Source: Chionoecetes opilio (lineage: Eukaryota; Arthropoda; Malacostraca; Decapoda; Majidae). From it: 64,000 nucleotides of DNA. Positions 42,856 through 54,369 of this stretch are shown in pieces. The position numbers were made by a program, and so were the translations under genes. The notes beneath the pieces are model-generated. The model made no database searches, was not told the DNA's origin, and worked only from the letters and a program-made list of their open reading frames with translations. The DNA is taken from contig JACEEZ010012726.1 of the NCBI GenBank assembly GCA_016584305.1, positions 190,001 through 254,000 on the forward strand, written 5' to 3'. Positions within the stretch are counted from its first letter, which is position 1. Each line of letters starts with the position of its first letter.

Positions 42856-44513
42856 ATGCACCATACAATGAACCAATCACTGGATTTAACAGACGATGCT
42901 CATCCTCCCTGTAAATGATGATCCTAATCTTTACACAAAGTTAATGGTCCTAGGCATGCATTGAATTCATATTGCGAACAAGTAACATTCAAAGTATACA
43001 AAGGCTAAACAAATATACATTTATTAGTCAAACGAATACTGAACTTAAAAGAACAAAAGGAACAGATTTCAACGAAAAGGAGACACGACTTGCCACACAT
43101 CAAAACAGTCGTGGGCGTTGGATAAGTAAGCGTGAATAGATGAAGCAATAGCTAACCAGTAAATTTCCGCTTATCTTTCACCAAGAAAAAACTTTCCTTA
43201 TTTATCGCTAATCAATTCCCGCATAATCGACGACTAGTAACAGCCGAAAACTTAATGGAGCGGAGTGCGGTCAATTGTTACGCTGCAAACAGTCCTTCCA
43301 AGGTCCTGCGCGCGTCCTCGTTCGTCTTGAACCAAAGGGCATCAGAGAGTTCAGCTCGACATTCTAACTACAACTTTATTTGTGTTTAACTTATTTATTA
43401 AATTATATCATGGTGCATCTAATGTAAACAATTACCCTTTTGGAGTCTGCATATTTATGTTGAGGCGCAACGCGCGTGTACCGTAACGAACAGACGATCC
43501 TGTATCTTTTTAACATTTTCCATTCAGAAACGTGGTTGTTGACGCATCGTATTAAGGCAGGCGCAAGGTGCGCCTTATTTAGATGAATAATGATTAGTCG
43601 AGTTCAAGCGTCAACAAGAGCAAAGTTGGATTTTTACGGTGGCAGCTTAGCCGCCTGTTTTACTGGAAGGAGCGAACATTTCAGCCAAAGTGGAATCGGG
43701 ACTCCTAACCATGACTTGAAGTCCAGCCCTGGGCATAGCCTAAGCAGCGCCAGAGGCCAGGAACCAGTAGAACGTTTGATTGAAGGAGGCTGAATATCAA
43801 AAAAGTGTAAAAGAGGTTTTACAATAGCATAAATAGCAAAATAAAGTATTTGGATTTATCGCAGATTACATCGAGTATGCTTAAGGTATTTGGAAAAACG
43901 CTTTATCGTAATAGCTTAGAACTTAGCGAAAAATTTATCACATTCAAAGATATAGCTTTTAATAAATTATACATGCCACTAAAACACATAAAGATGACTT
44001 TAGATAAATGAATCCACTAAACTAAAATGCAGAACTACATGAACTAAACACACTACAGGGAACAACACCCTGGAGAACACATGACACGATAACCTGGACT
44101 GCAGGAAACTTTAGAACCTTCCTATTACAGTGCGAGGAATATAAAGACATAAGGAAACACTTAAACTTTCTACAAGACAACACACTGACAAATGCTTAAA
44201 AACTTGCAACATTTTTACTCCTAGCAGATGAACAGGATGCAGATGTGAAGAAACACACTTTGTTACTGATGTGGAAAATAAGGAAACAGCAAGAACATTG
44301 ATTAGCAAGCAAGAAAGCCAAGACATTTCACAAGAGCATTCACAAGTATAAGCACAAAACGGGGTGATCAAGCAACAAACACCACAACACTTCAAGAATA
44401 AAAAAAAAATCACCGATACTAAGGTGTTACCCCCACACTTCATCGACATCTCTAGTATGGATACCAATGGATAATTATGTAAAGTGTAATTACTTTTATA
44501 TCACCATTCTTTC
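42856..44513. other. No recognisable gene
   Basis: AT-rich, no conserved ORF. The open stretch at 43590-43793 shows no family resemblance. A short palindrome GCGCAAGGTGCGCC lies near 43560. Confidence 0.6.
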
Positions 44514-44968
44514 AGAGGCTGCTGGGCACTCGTGGAGAATGTGGGTCCTGATTTTGTGCGGAATGTTGTCAATGCGCGAAATCCTGTAGACCCCTCCATA
44601 TTTCACTGGTTTTACAGCATAACTGCTGCCCTAAAGCATGTTACAGAGTACTCTGAGATACATATTATTTTATGAGAGTAGTTAGATGCACTGGTATTCA
44701 GACAAAAGATATTTGAACCTGAAACCTACACCTGAAAAGGCTTTACTTTTGACGTGAATATTTTAGTCTTATGAGTAACTATTATTACTTGTAAGTGTTC
44801 TCATGGAAAGCTAGTGCCTCTATGTGGCTTGTAACATGTATCAGGGCAGCAGTTGAGTCGTAAAACCAGTGAAATAAGAGAGATGAATGGAGGGGTCTAC
44901 AGGATTTCGCGCTGACAATATTTCGCGAAACACCCACATTCGTGAACCACATTCTCCACGAGTGACCA
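44514..44968. repeat. Inverted repeat (~130-bp arms)
   Basis: 44514-44644 (CACTCGTGGAGAATGTGG, GCGAAATCCTGTAGACCCCT, CACTGGTTTTAC) recurs as reverse complement at about 44829-44968. The spacer is about 185 bp. Confidence 0.8.
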
Positions 44969-45177
44969 TACTCACTCTAGGGCCTTTTCTGTAGTTCCCA
45001 TTGCAATTGGGCACACAGCACAAGGATGGCATCTTGCTGGTAACTTGGAAAAATAGCTCCTGCCGTAACAAAAGCAAAAATGATACAAGTACGCCACATA
45101 CACACGCCCTGACCGCCTTGGTATGTAGACACAATAGACTGAGCCATGGGTACCGGTGGCGCGCGCGGGATCCTCAT

Positions 45178-46592
45178 GCTGTGACGTCACAGCCTTTCAC
45201 CAGGCGATGTAACAGGCCTTGTCTCTCGGTGGTCTCGATCCCACCCGCTCCGCTCCCCGTGCAAGTTTACCTACCTAATATAATGTTTGTCAGTATAAAA
45301 GATATACTCTTATCTTCGGAAATGTTTGTTCTATAATATTATCAAATAAAAAATCGTAAAACACACAAAAGAAATGCCATTATGAGACTTTCAAGAAATA
45401 TGCATTAACTTAAACTCTTCGCCATTTAATATTTTGCTCGAAAACTTTATACATGGAGAATATCAATAGAAGCGGAATTTAATTAGCTTTCCATTGATAT
45501 ATTTCGTTTAGTCATAAATGAATTAGCAGCATGCATAAATTAGCGTTAACTAAATATTAAAAATCATGATATTGGGTAATTTCCTACCTAATATATGTTT
45601 ATCACTATAAAAGATATACTGTTATCTTTGTAAATGTTTGTTCTATAATATTATCAAATAAAAAACCGTAAAACACAAAGAAATGCCATTATGAGACTTT
45701 CAAGAAATATGCATGAACTTAAACTCTTCGCCATTTAATATTTTGCGAAATCACTTTTTACATGGAGAATGTCAATAGAAGCGGAATTTAATTAGCTTTC
45801 CATTGATATATTTCCTTTTCTGATAAATGAATTAGCAGCATGCATAAATTAGCGTTAACTAAGTAAATAAAATTATGAAATCTAGTAATTTTTCCCGATT
45901 GATGAGATTATTTATTTAGTTAACGCTAGTTTATGTATAGTTCTAATTCATTTATCAGAAAAGGAAATATAACAATGGAAAGCTAATGCGATTCCGCTTC
46001 TATTGATGTTCTCCATGTAAAACGTTTTCACGCAAAATATTAAATGGCGAAGAGTTTAAGTTAATGCATATTTCTTGAAAGTCTCATAATGGCATTTCTT
46101 TTGTGTGTTTTACGGTTTTTTATTTGATAATATTATAGAACAAACATTTTCAAAGATAACAGTATATCTTTTATACTGATAAACATATATTAGGTAGGAA
46201 ATTACCCGAGTTCATGATTTTTAATATTTAGTTAACGCTAATTTATGCATACTGCTAATTCATTTATGACTAAACGAAATATATCAATGGAAAGCTAATT
46301 AAATTCCGCTTTTATTGATATTCTCCATGTAAAAAAGTTTTCGAGCACTATATTAAATGGCGAAGAGTTTAAGTTAATGCATATTTCTTGAAAGTCTCAT
46401 AATGGCATTTCTTTTGTGTGTTTTACGATTTTTTATTTGATAATATTATAGAACAAATATTTCCGAAGATAAGAGTATATCTTTTATACTGACAAACATT
46501 ATATTAGGTAGGTAAACTTGTACGGGGAGCGGAGCGGGTGGGATCTACATGGTGTGACGTCACGGGCGATGCATCGGGCCTTGTCATCTCGG
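45178..46592. mobile_element. Double palindromic element (~1.4 kb)
   Basis: Two tandem half-units (about 45280-45590, 45590-45890), each with TTCTATAATATTATCAAATA and CGCCATTTAATATTTTGC, are followed by their inverted copies (45900-46200, 46200-46510). Outer ends share CTGTGACGTCAC / GTGTGACGTCACGG and GAGCGGGTGGGAT. The centre is near 45895. Confidence 0.85.
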
Positions 46593-46615
46593 TGGCCACG
46601 CTTGACCACGCAGGC

Positions 46616-46616
<1 letters not shown>

Positions 46617-46691
<75 letters not shown>
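46617..46691. repeat. TA then TG microsatellite
   Basis: ATATATAT followed by about 50 bp of TGTG, next to the right end of the palindromic element. Confidence 0.95.
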
Positions 46692-46695
<4 letters not shown>

Positions 46696-46717
46696 CATCT
46701 TTTTTGACATTTCGATC

Positions 46718-46884
<167 letters not shown>

Positions 46885-46948
46885 CTTCAATACACGCTGA
46901 GCCATCACCTTCTTCCTTTAAACAATTATGTGCCTGAAACAACAAAAC

Positions 46949-46994
<46 letters not shown>

Positions 46995-47220
46995 TCATCA
47001 ACATTTATATAAACAATAATAAATTCGACCCTACTTCTATTATTTCTACAACTACCACTACTACTACTTCTACTTCTACTTCTACTACTACTACCACCAC
47101 CACTATCACAAACAACAACTACTGCTACAACCACCACCACTATCACACACTACAACTAACTACCACCACCACTATCACAAACTACTACTACTACCACTAC
47201 TACTACCACCACAACTTACC
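46949..47220. repeat. AAT, then ACT/ACC triplet microsatellites
   Basis: AATAATAAT to 46993, then mixed CTACTACTAC and CACCACCAC runs to 47220, followed by a CACCACCACC block at 47277-47300. No gene between. Confidence 0.93.
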
Positions 47221-47613
47221 TCGGTATAAACAGTAGACAGCACAGCAAACAGGGCAAACAAAACAAACCATTTCACCACCACACCACCACCACCACCACT
47301 CTTCATCACCATCTTCACCACAATCACCACCAATAAAGAGAGAGAGACGACGAGTGTGTGAGAGTGAGTGACAGACTAAGCCTCTCTCTACCTCCCTCAC
47401 TATATATCTCTCTAGCTTCCTCTCTAGATAAGTATACACACCGCTTGACGTCACTAGCACACTTATAATACGTGCTTCTTAAGTATTGGTGAAGATGGAG
47501 AGGAGAAGGGGGAAGAGGAGGAGGAGGAGGGGGAAGAGGAGGAGGGAAGGGGTAAGAGGAGGGGGGAAGAAGGAAGAGATTGTGGAATGCTTGAAAGAGG
47601 GCAATGGATTATG

Positions 47614-47645
<32 letters not shown>

Positions 47646-47709
47646 GTACGTAATTTCCTTAGTTTCTACAAATTTGACCGTACCTATTTAGTTAGGGGTT
47701 AGGGTGGTG

Positions 47710-47734
<25 letters not shown>

Positions 47735-47741
<7 letters not shown>

Positions 47742-48070
47742 TTTTTTTTTTTTTTTTTTTTTTTACATTCATGCCTATAGCGCGTGTAGGCAGTGACCTC
47801 CAGGGGTGGGATGGTAGGCCCTGGAGGCTCACTGAGGGCTGTGATGGTTGGCCCTCACCCGTGGTGGCGCAGGCAGGATTTTTATAGTGACGCCTGTGAT
47901 TAGAGGCTCATGCCACCCCCCTGTGTCCTCCGATGATCTCGCAATCGAAGGTAGAGTTAATGGGCAGCATGTGGGTGTTCTTAGGCCACTCGACGGTGCA
48001 GAAAGGTTTTAAGTTGATTTTGGTCCTCGTCGGGGATCGAACTCGGGTCACTGAGAAAACCGCCTCCCCA
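47735..48070 (-). mobile_element. tRNA-derived SINE, family A (copy 2)
   Basis: Same body (TATAGTGACGCCTGTGATTA, GGCCACTCGACGGTGCAGAA) and poly(A) tail. The head retains the B-box GAGTTCGATCCC, but the A-box region is deleted. It carries an extra ~100-bp segment near 47800-47880. Confidence 0.82.
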
Positions 48071-48475
48071 AAGTAGTAGTAGAAGTACTAGTAAAAGTAG
48101 TAGTTGACGTAATAATGATAGTAATGATGGTAGGGATAGTTCTTATACTAATTATAATATCAGTGGTAATTATGATGATAATGATTATATTGTTAATAAT
48201 AATAACAATAATACCCATGATGATAGTAGCAGAAATAGTGATAATGTTAATAACAATTTTGATGATGATAATATAAATAACACGTATAATATTGGTAATG
48301 ATGTCGATGATAATGTCAATAAAAATTATGATAACAATAGCGCCACTGACCTCAAAACTGATAATGTGCGTCATAATAAAAACAATAACTTGATAACAGA
48401 TGGAAAAGATGGGGTCAAATACAGAAAAAAACGTATAGTGGCAGTCGCTGATAGTACTATAGTAGTCGTAGTGGT

Positions 48476-48560
48476 TATTGTTGTAGTAGTAGTAGTAGTG
48501 GTGGTGGTGGTTATTGTTGTAGTAGAAGTAGAGGTTGTAGTAGTGATGATTATTGTAGTG
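48476..48560. repeat. GTA/GTG trinucleotide tract
   Basis: GTAGTAGTAG and GTGGTGGTGG runs adjoining the left end of the nested foldback. A similar TAGTAGTAG tract (49553-49680) adjoins its right end. Confidence 0.85.
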
Positions 48561-48569
48561 TAGGCCTAG

Positions 48570-49555
48570 TACCGTAGATAACACTAAAGTCGCCAGGACA
48601 ACGTTTTTTTCGATGTACAGACGTCTGGTGGCGTTAATACTTACATTTCTACATCCATGATTTCAGGAAAGTTAGAAGGGGCTATCTGGAAAGTTTGTCA
48701 TTTTATGTCTTCATCTGTGTCATAGTATGGCTATAAATGAACAAATGACAAAAATATCAACCGAGTGGCGACCTATACTAAAGGCGTTTTCTGGGGGGAT
48801 CCTGATTGCAACCGAAAATTTTTCGGTTGCTCAAATTTCGATCCCTGTTCAACCATCCAGGGAAGATGATTGGCCCGACCCGCAATAATTTGTTGTTGTT
48901 GTTTTGACCGTTTGCAACCGAAAATTTTCCGATTGTAACCAAAAAATCCCCCGCAGAAAACGCCTTAAAGGCGTTTTCTGCGGGGGATTTTTGGTTGCAA
49001 TCGGAAAAATTTCGGTTGCAATCAGGATCCCCGCAGAAAACGCTTTAATATTTTAGGCGTTTTCTGCGGGGGATTTTTGGTTGCAACCGGAAAATTTTCG
49101 GTTGCAAACGGTCACAACAACAACAACAAATGTTTGCGGGTCGGGCCAATCATCTTCCCTGAATGGTTGAACAGGGATCGAAATTTGAGCAACCGAAAAA
49201 TTTTCGGTTGCAATCAGGATCCCCGCAGAAAACGTCTTAATAAGATCGCCAGCTAGTGTTTATGTTATGAGTGTCATCCCGCCGTCGTAGTCGCCCGAAA
49301 AAAAACAGAGTAGCGAAATTTGAAACCGTAAATACTTGCAGATACAAAGCATAAAACAACGCTAAAACAGGGTAGATTGGTAGAACAGGGTAGTATTACA
49401 GGGTAGTAGTACAGGGTAGAACAGTCATGATATAAACTACCGTGTATCATCTTCAGTGGCACATAAAAATCAGCAGTGATGCTAAAATTCGTAATATATG
49501 ATTTGGCGCCTGGCGACATTAGTGCACCGTGGCGACTATAGTGTTATCTACGGTA
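48570..49555. mobile_element. Nested foldback element (~1 kb)
   Basis: Outer 26-bp inverted repeats at 48570-48595 and 49530-49555 (ACCGTAGATAACACTAAAGT start, one mismatch). An inner foldback lies at about 48780-49236: its arms share TTGCAACCGAAAATTTT, CAGGGATCGAAATTTGAGC-type, CGGGTCGGGCCAATCATCTT and GCGTTTTCTGCGGGGGATTT motifs in inverted order. No protein. Confidence 0.82.
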
Positions 49556-49739
49556 GTAGTGGTGATGATGGTGGTTGTTGTAGTAGTAGAAGTAGTAGTA
49601 CTGCTAGTAGTAGTTATAGTAGTAGCAGTAGTAGTAGTAGTGATGGTTATTGTAGTATAGTAGTGGTATAATAATCATGATAACAACAACAACAACAACA
49701 ACAACACAGTATCGCAATCTTGAGTGGTGACCTGTGTAG

Positions 49740-50399
49740 TGCTTTGGCCCAATAACCACCTAATCACCTGACCTGGCCTGGTTAATCTGGCACAGTTGCA
49801 TTGTCACTTTTTTTCTCACCTGCTTGTTAAGTATTTTTTATATATTTTTTTCTTTTCACTTTTCCCTTATTTTCTTTGTATTTTTACCTTATACTCATTT
49901 TTTTTTGTCTATACAATTCTTGTTTAATTTTCTTGTTCTATTTCATCAATTTATTTTTTCAATTCATCATTTGTTTAAATATTTTTCATATATTCATCTT
50001 TACTTATTTATATTCATGAATCCTATTAACTTATTAATTATTCTGTTTGTTTTTATTCATCTTAATTTAGTTATTTCTTTGCATCTTTATACTACGTCTT
50101 CCTTGACAGGCGCGAAAAATGAGAGAGAGAGAGTGTGTGTACGTGTCAATCGTTCAACAAGATAGTCAAAGATATAGCTTATCAAGACCCACTTAATTGA
50201 TAACGACAAGATTATGCAGCTACGACACACTTTATTGGAATAGGTCGTTAGCTCGGCAAAATATTCGGAATGAGGAAGTAGTAGTAGTACGATAGTACCT
50301 AGTACGGTAGTAGTAGTATATAATTATATAATTATAGTAGTAGGTGTGTAAAAGTAGTAGTAGTAGACGAGCACTTTATATGTCGAAAGTTCAGCTAAA
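49740..50399. other. AT-rich gene-free stretch
   Basis: T-rich with no conserved ORF. Short GTAGTAG runs near 50278-50370. Confidence 0.6.
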
Positions 50400-50707
50400 T
50401 GTAAAGTAAAGATGGAGGTATAGCCTGGCATACGCTATATGCTGCGCGTGGCCTCGGTGCTCATCTCCGTCGCATTAGCCCTTGAACCTGTGGTTGGTGA
50501 CAACCCGCTACCCCGGGACACAGGGCTAGTATGACATCCGGGTTACCACAGTTACCTTCCCCAGGTTTCCCCAGGTACCCATTTATCAACCCCGAAACCC
50601 CGATGAACAGCTGAATGGGCTGGCCGCCGATTGCCCTGGCCTGGATTCGAACCATGGCCCGCGGATTCGTAGCTAGGCACGCTTGCCATTACACCACGGA
50701 GGCGGGC
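50400..50707 (-). mobile_element. tRNA-derived SINE, family B (copy 1)
   Basis: The minus-strand head CCTCCGTGGTGTAATGGCAA and B-box GGTTCGAATCC are tRNA-like; the body includes GGGTACCTGGGGAAACCTGG. Target-site duplication TCAGCTAAA at 50391-50399 and 50708-50716. Confidence 0.85.
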
Positions 50708-50982
50708 TCAGCTAAAGCCAACATTCAATATTTTTGTTTTCTTGTTTCCTTTTCTTGGTTTTTCTCTTTATTCTTGGTTTTGTTGTATTTTCGTTGTTTT
50801 CTTGTTTTCTGAAGGTTTCTCGTGTTTCTAAAAATGTTGTAAACGCGTTTTCTATATTAAAGTGTATGCAATATTTTGGGTTTTTGAGGATTTTATATTG
50901 TATGAAGTTTCTCCTTTCTGATACTTCATTTTCTTTTCTCTTGGCCAGTCCTTAGTACTGTGCAAAAATAATGAAAATCGGT

Positions 50983-51563
50983 CGGTATGGCGTAAAAACT
51001 AAAGAAAATCGGTCGGTATGGCGTAAAAACTAAAGAAAATCGGTCGGTATGGCGTAAAAAATATAGGAAATAGGTCGGTACGGCGTAAAAAATATAGAAA
51101 ATAGGTCGGTACGGCGTAAAAAATATAGAAAATAGGTCGGTACGGCGTAAAAAATAAAGAAAATCAGTCGGTATGGCGTAAAAAATATAGAAAATAGGTC
51201 GGTACGGCGTAAAAAATATTAAGAAAATCGGTCGGTATGGCGTAAAAAAGATAGAAAATCGGTCGGTATGGCGTAAAAAAAAAGAAATTGGTCGGTATGG
51301 TGTAAAAAGTAAAAAAAATAAAGAAAATCGGTCGGTATAGCGTAAAAAATTAAGAAAATCGGTCGCTATGGCGTAAAAAATAAAGAAACTCAGTTGGTAT
51401 GGCGTAAAAAATATAGAAAATCGGTCGCTATGGCGTAGAAAATAAAGAAAATCAGTCGGTATGGCGTAAAAAATATAGAAAATCGGTCGCTATGGCGTAG
51501 AAAATAAAGAAAATTGGTCGGTATGGCGTAAAAGTAAAAAAAATAAGAAAATCGGTCGGTATG
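50983..51563 (+). repeat. 31-bp minisatellite (about 18 copies) upstream of PRRC1
   Basis: GAAAATCGGTCGGTATGGCG then TAAAAAATATA units, with AGG and CGCTATGG variants. Ends about 40 bp before the CRE-containing GC-rich island. Confidence 0.95.
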
Positions 51564-51594
51564 GCAACACTGTCTTAAGAAAATGCCACGAGGC

Positions 51595-51744
51595 GGAGGT
51601 GTGACGTCATGGGCGGTGACGCGAGGAAGTAAACAAACCCTGCTGGTGGGTGTGACGGCGACGGGTGACAGGCGTTAGGGGTGACGAACCTTTAAATCGT
51701 GTCCACAAGTACTATACATGTAGACTAACTGCATAATTAACAAG
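51595..51744 (+). promoter_or_regulatory. PRRC1: Probable PRRC1 promoter / non-coding first exon
   Basis: A short GC-rich island after the 31-bp array contains TGACGTCA (51602-51609, a perfect CRE octamer) and ends in a strong donor, caag|gtaagg, at 51745. That makes it a plausible 5'UTR exon spliced to the exon carrying ATG 53828. There is no TATA box in a clear position. No transcript evidence; inferred from position and splice-site quality. Confidence 0.35.
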
Positions 51745-52010
51745 GTAAGGTTATCATTAAATCCCAGTTACCTTATATTGAAACACTTGATAATGCATTC
51801 ATATTCTAAACACTTAGGTTAATTAACAAGATATTTCAGGTGGTGTAGGTTGTGTATTTGGTCTTGATGCTTTGAGGAGGTTAAAGGGAACGTGGTGACA
51901 ACAGTGTGTGTGTCTATTAAAGGCCAGGGGATGCAGGCACACCAGACAGCTGGCGACCCACTAAGGTACTACGGGGTGGAAATAAAGTAGGAGAAAGTCA
52001 GACACAAAAT

Positions 52011-53527
52011 GGTAAAACTGCATTAGCACTGCTCCAACAAGCTGATATGAATGACATTACAGCAGCATACAGTACACTTACTGTAGTACTACTTCATATC
52101 TGCAAAGGTTCCAGTGTGAGGTCAGGCCTGTTTAAACCACACTGCCTCCACTAAGTCTGAGGTGCCTGAAAAATCTTAAGGTATTATTTTACACTAGGAC
52201 CAGAATTCCCTACACAATTGGGAGTGTGGTTTCTGTTCACCTCATAGGATTCTAAGAAACATTCGTTCTATGAGCTTCCGTCGCAACTCATTACTTTTGG
52301 AGATAATGACGTTGTTCATAGGGAGGCGAGAGACAAGTGATTACGTGCGCCTCACTCTTCTTCCTTTTGTGACCTGCATTGCCTCTGTTCTTCCCTTGCC
52401 GCGGACACTTTTTAATGAGGATTTTGCTTTATTTAGGAGGTTAAAACGTGGGGTTAGGTTAGTGAGTCTAAAGGTAGGGTTAGGTTAGTGAGTCTAAAGG
52501 TGGGGTTAGGTTAGTGAGTCAAAAAGTGGAGTTAGGTTAGTTCATTTTCATATGTCCTATACACACTCCTTCCTATTAAAAACATCTTATATCGTCAAAA
52601 GTAGTGATTTGCGACGGAAACTCATTAAGAGAATGTTTCTCAGAATCCATGGTATTATTCTAGTGTTTGCCATACTCCCCCTCTCCCACAAAACAAGCTT
52701 GGGGACCTGGGGGAATGCAGGATATTTGGCTGGGGTACAAAATATGCGTCGCAACCACATAGTTTTTGAGTTAGGGGTGTTGAAAAAATTCCCTAGATCT
52801 AGGGAAAATTCATTGGATTTCTTCCGAGTCCAGAGACGTGTGAACCTGACGATCCTCACAGAATGATGACCGAAGTGTCGAGAACCCCCCCAACCCCCCG
52901 CCAGGAGGTTAGGTTAGATTTGTTTAGGTTAGGGTATGTTATATTTGGTTAGGTTAGGTTAGATTTGGTTAGCTTTGGTTAGGTTAGGTTATCGGTGGGT
53001 CAAGTCCCCCGCTAGGATAGTTTAATTTTGGTTAGGCAAATTTCTCTAGATACAAGGAAATGACCTTAGATCTAGGGAATTTTATTCCCCCTACACAACT
53101 CCTAAATGACGTGTTTCCGATGCATAATTTGTTCCCCACCCGAAAACCCCGCATTTCCACAGGTCCCCAAACTGGTTTGGGGACCTGTGGGAGAGTATGG
53201 GCAAACACTATTCTAGAATTTTACCGAATCCATTAAGGTAAACAGAAACCATACTCCCAAATGTGTAGGGAATTCTGGTCCTAGTGTAAAAATGTACCAA
53301 ATCTAAACTAAACTAAACCTAACCTAACCTGGCGTATTAACCTCCCTCCTAGCCTTTGTTTTTGGACTTAGAATTTTTCAGGCACCTCAGACTTTGTAGA
53401 GGCAGTGTGGTTTAAACAGGCCTGACCGCACACTGGAACCTTTGCAGATATGAAGTACAGTAAGTGTGCTATATGCTGCTGTAATGTCATTCAAATCAGC
53501 TTGGAGCAGTGCTTATGCAGGTTTACC
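52011..53527. mobile_element. 1.5-kb foldback element in PRRC1 5' intron
   Basis: The left arm (52011 to about 52810) recurs inverted in the right arm (about 53065-53527): ACTTCATATCTGCAAAGGTT, CAGGCCTGTTTAAACCACAC, GACCAGAATTCCCTACACA, TTCCCTAGATCTAGGG. The arms differ by indels. The left arm and the spacer hold GGTTAGGTTAG blocks. No ORF of known type. Confidence 0.8.
52443..53005 (+). repeat. Interstitial TTAGG-like blocks
   Basis: Repeated GGTTAGGTTAG at 52453-52540 (with GTGAGTCTAAAGGT between) and at 52905-53000. The pentamer matches the arthropod telomere repeat, but runs are short and interrupted. Confidence 0.6.
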
Positions 53528-53827
53528 CCAAAGATCATGATTTCCCACTAATTCCTCAAGTTTAGTGACTTCAGGGCAAGACAAAAAGGAGAATGAGAGT
53601 ACTGTCCAAAGCTGCAGCATCACCCAAGAGAACTAACTCTTGGTTCATAAGAAGCACAATTGTACAGAAAGAGAGAGAAGTGTTTAGTATTCTAATGGCC
53701 TCCCTTTTCAATATTTTTTTTGACACTCGAGAATGTAGAGACATGCTTTGTAAAGTGCTTTTGTTCTTGGAGTAACTAAGTGTTGTGCTTATGATGTATG
53801 CTTTACTTACAGACTTGACAGGGTGTG

Positions 53828-53885
53828 ATGCAAGAGAACAGCTGTGGAGACTTTGAGATTGTTAACAAGATGACCACTTCATTAG
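53828..53885 (+). CDS. PRRC1: PRRC1 coding exon 1 (start codon)
   Basis: Begins at ATG 53828 just after an acceptor (acttacag at about 53812 or ttgacag at 53820). Encodes MQENSCGDFEIVNKMTTSL plus one base; the donor is gtgaga. That base plus AT at 55660 gives Asp, so phase fits. Vertebrate PRRC1 also opens with a short acidic segment. Confidence 0.78.
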
Positions 53886-54338
53886 GTGAGATGACTTTTT
53901 CAGATTTTTATTTTGATTCAGCATTAATTAGTACGTCGTATTTTTTTCAATTGTGCATTTATCTGTCATCACCTAGACGGTTTTGTCCTTCATTGTATAA
54001 TTATGCTCTCACTTTTTCTTATATAATTCTGCTTGTATATTACTACAATGATCATAGGATTTAATTGTGAATTTTATAGGGTAAAGTTTGTCATATTATT
54101 TTATAAAGCTGGAAACTGTATAAGGTGCATAAGAAGTCTTTGTTTATGGCATTTATTGGAAAATATGGAAGTAAGAGAGACAGATGGGATGGAATTAAAG
54201 GCATTTGTTAGTAGGTCAGCGTGTTTCACTTGTAGGGTTTCTTGCCTCCCAGACAGCCCCGCCTGTACTTGTTTCTCAGTCACCGCTCACCACCCACTGG
54301 TAGTGTGCACGGCTCTCACAAACACTGATACATAGTTG

Positions 54339-54369
<31 letters not shown>

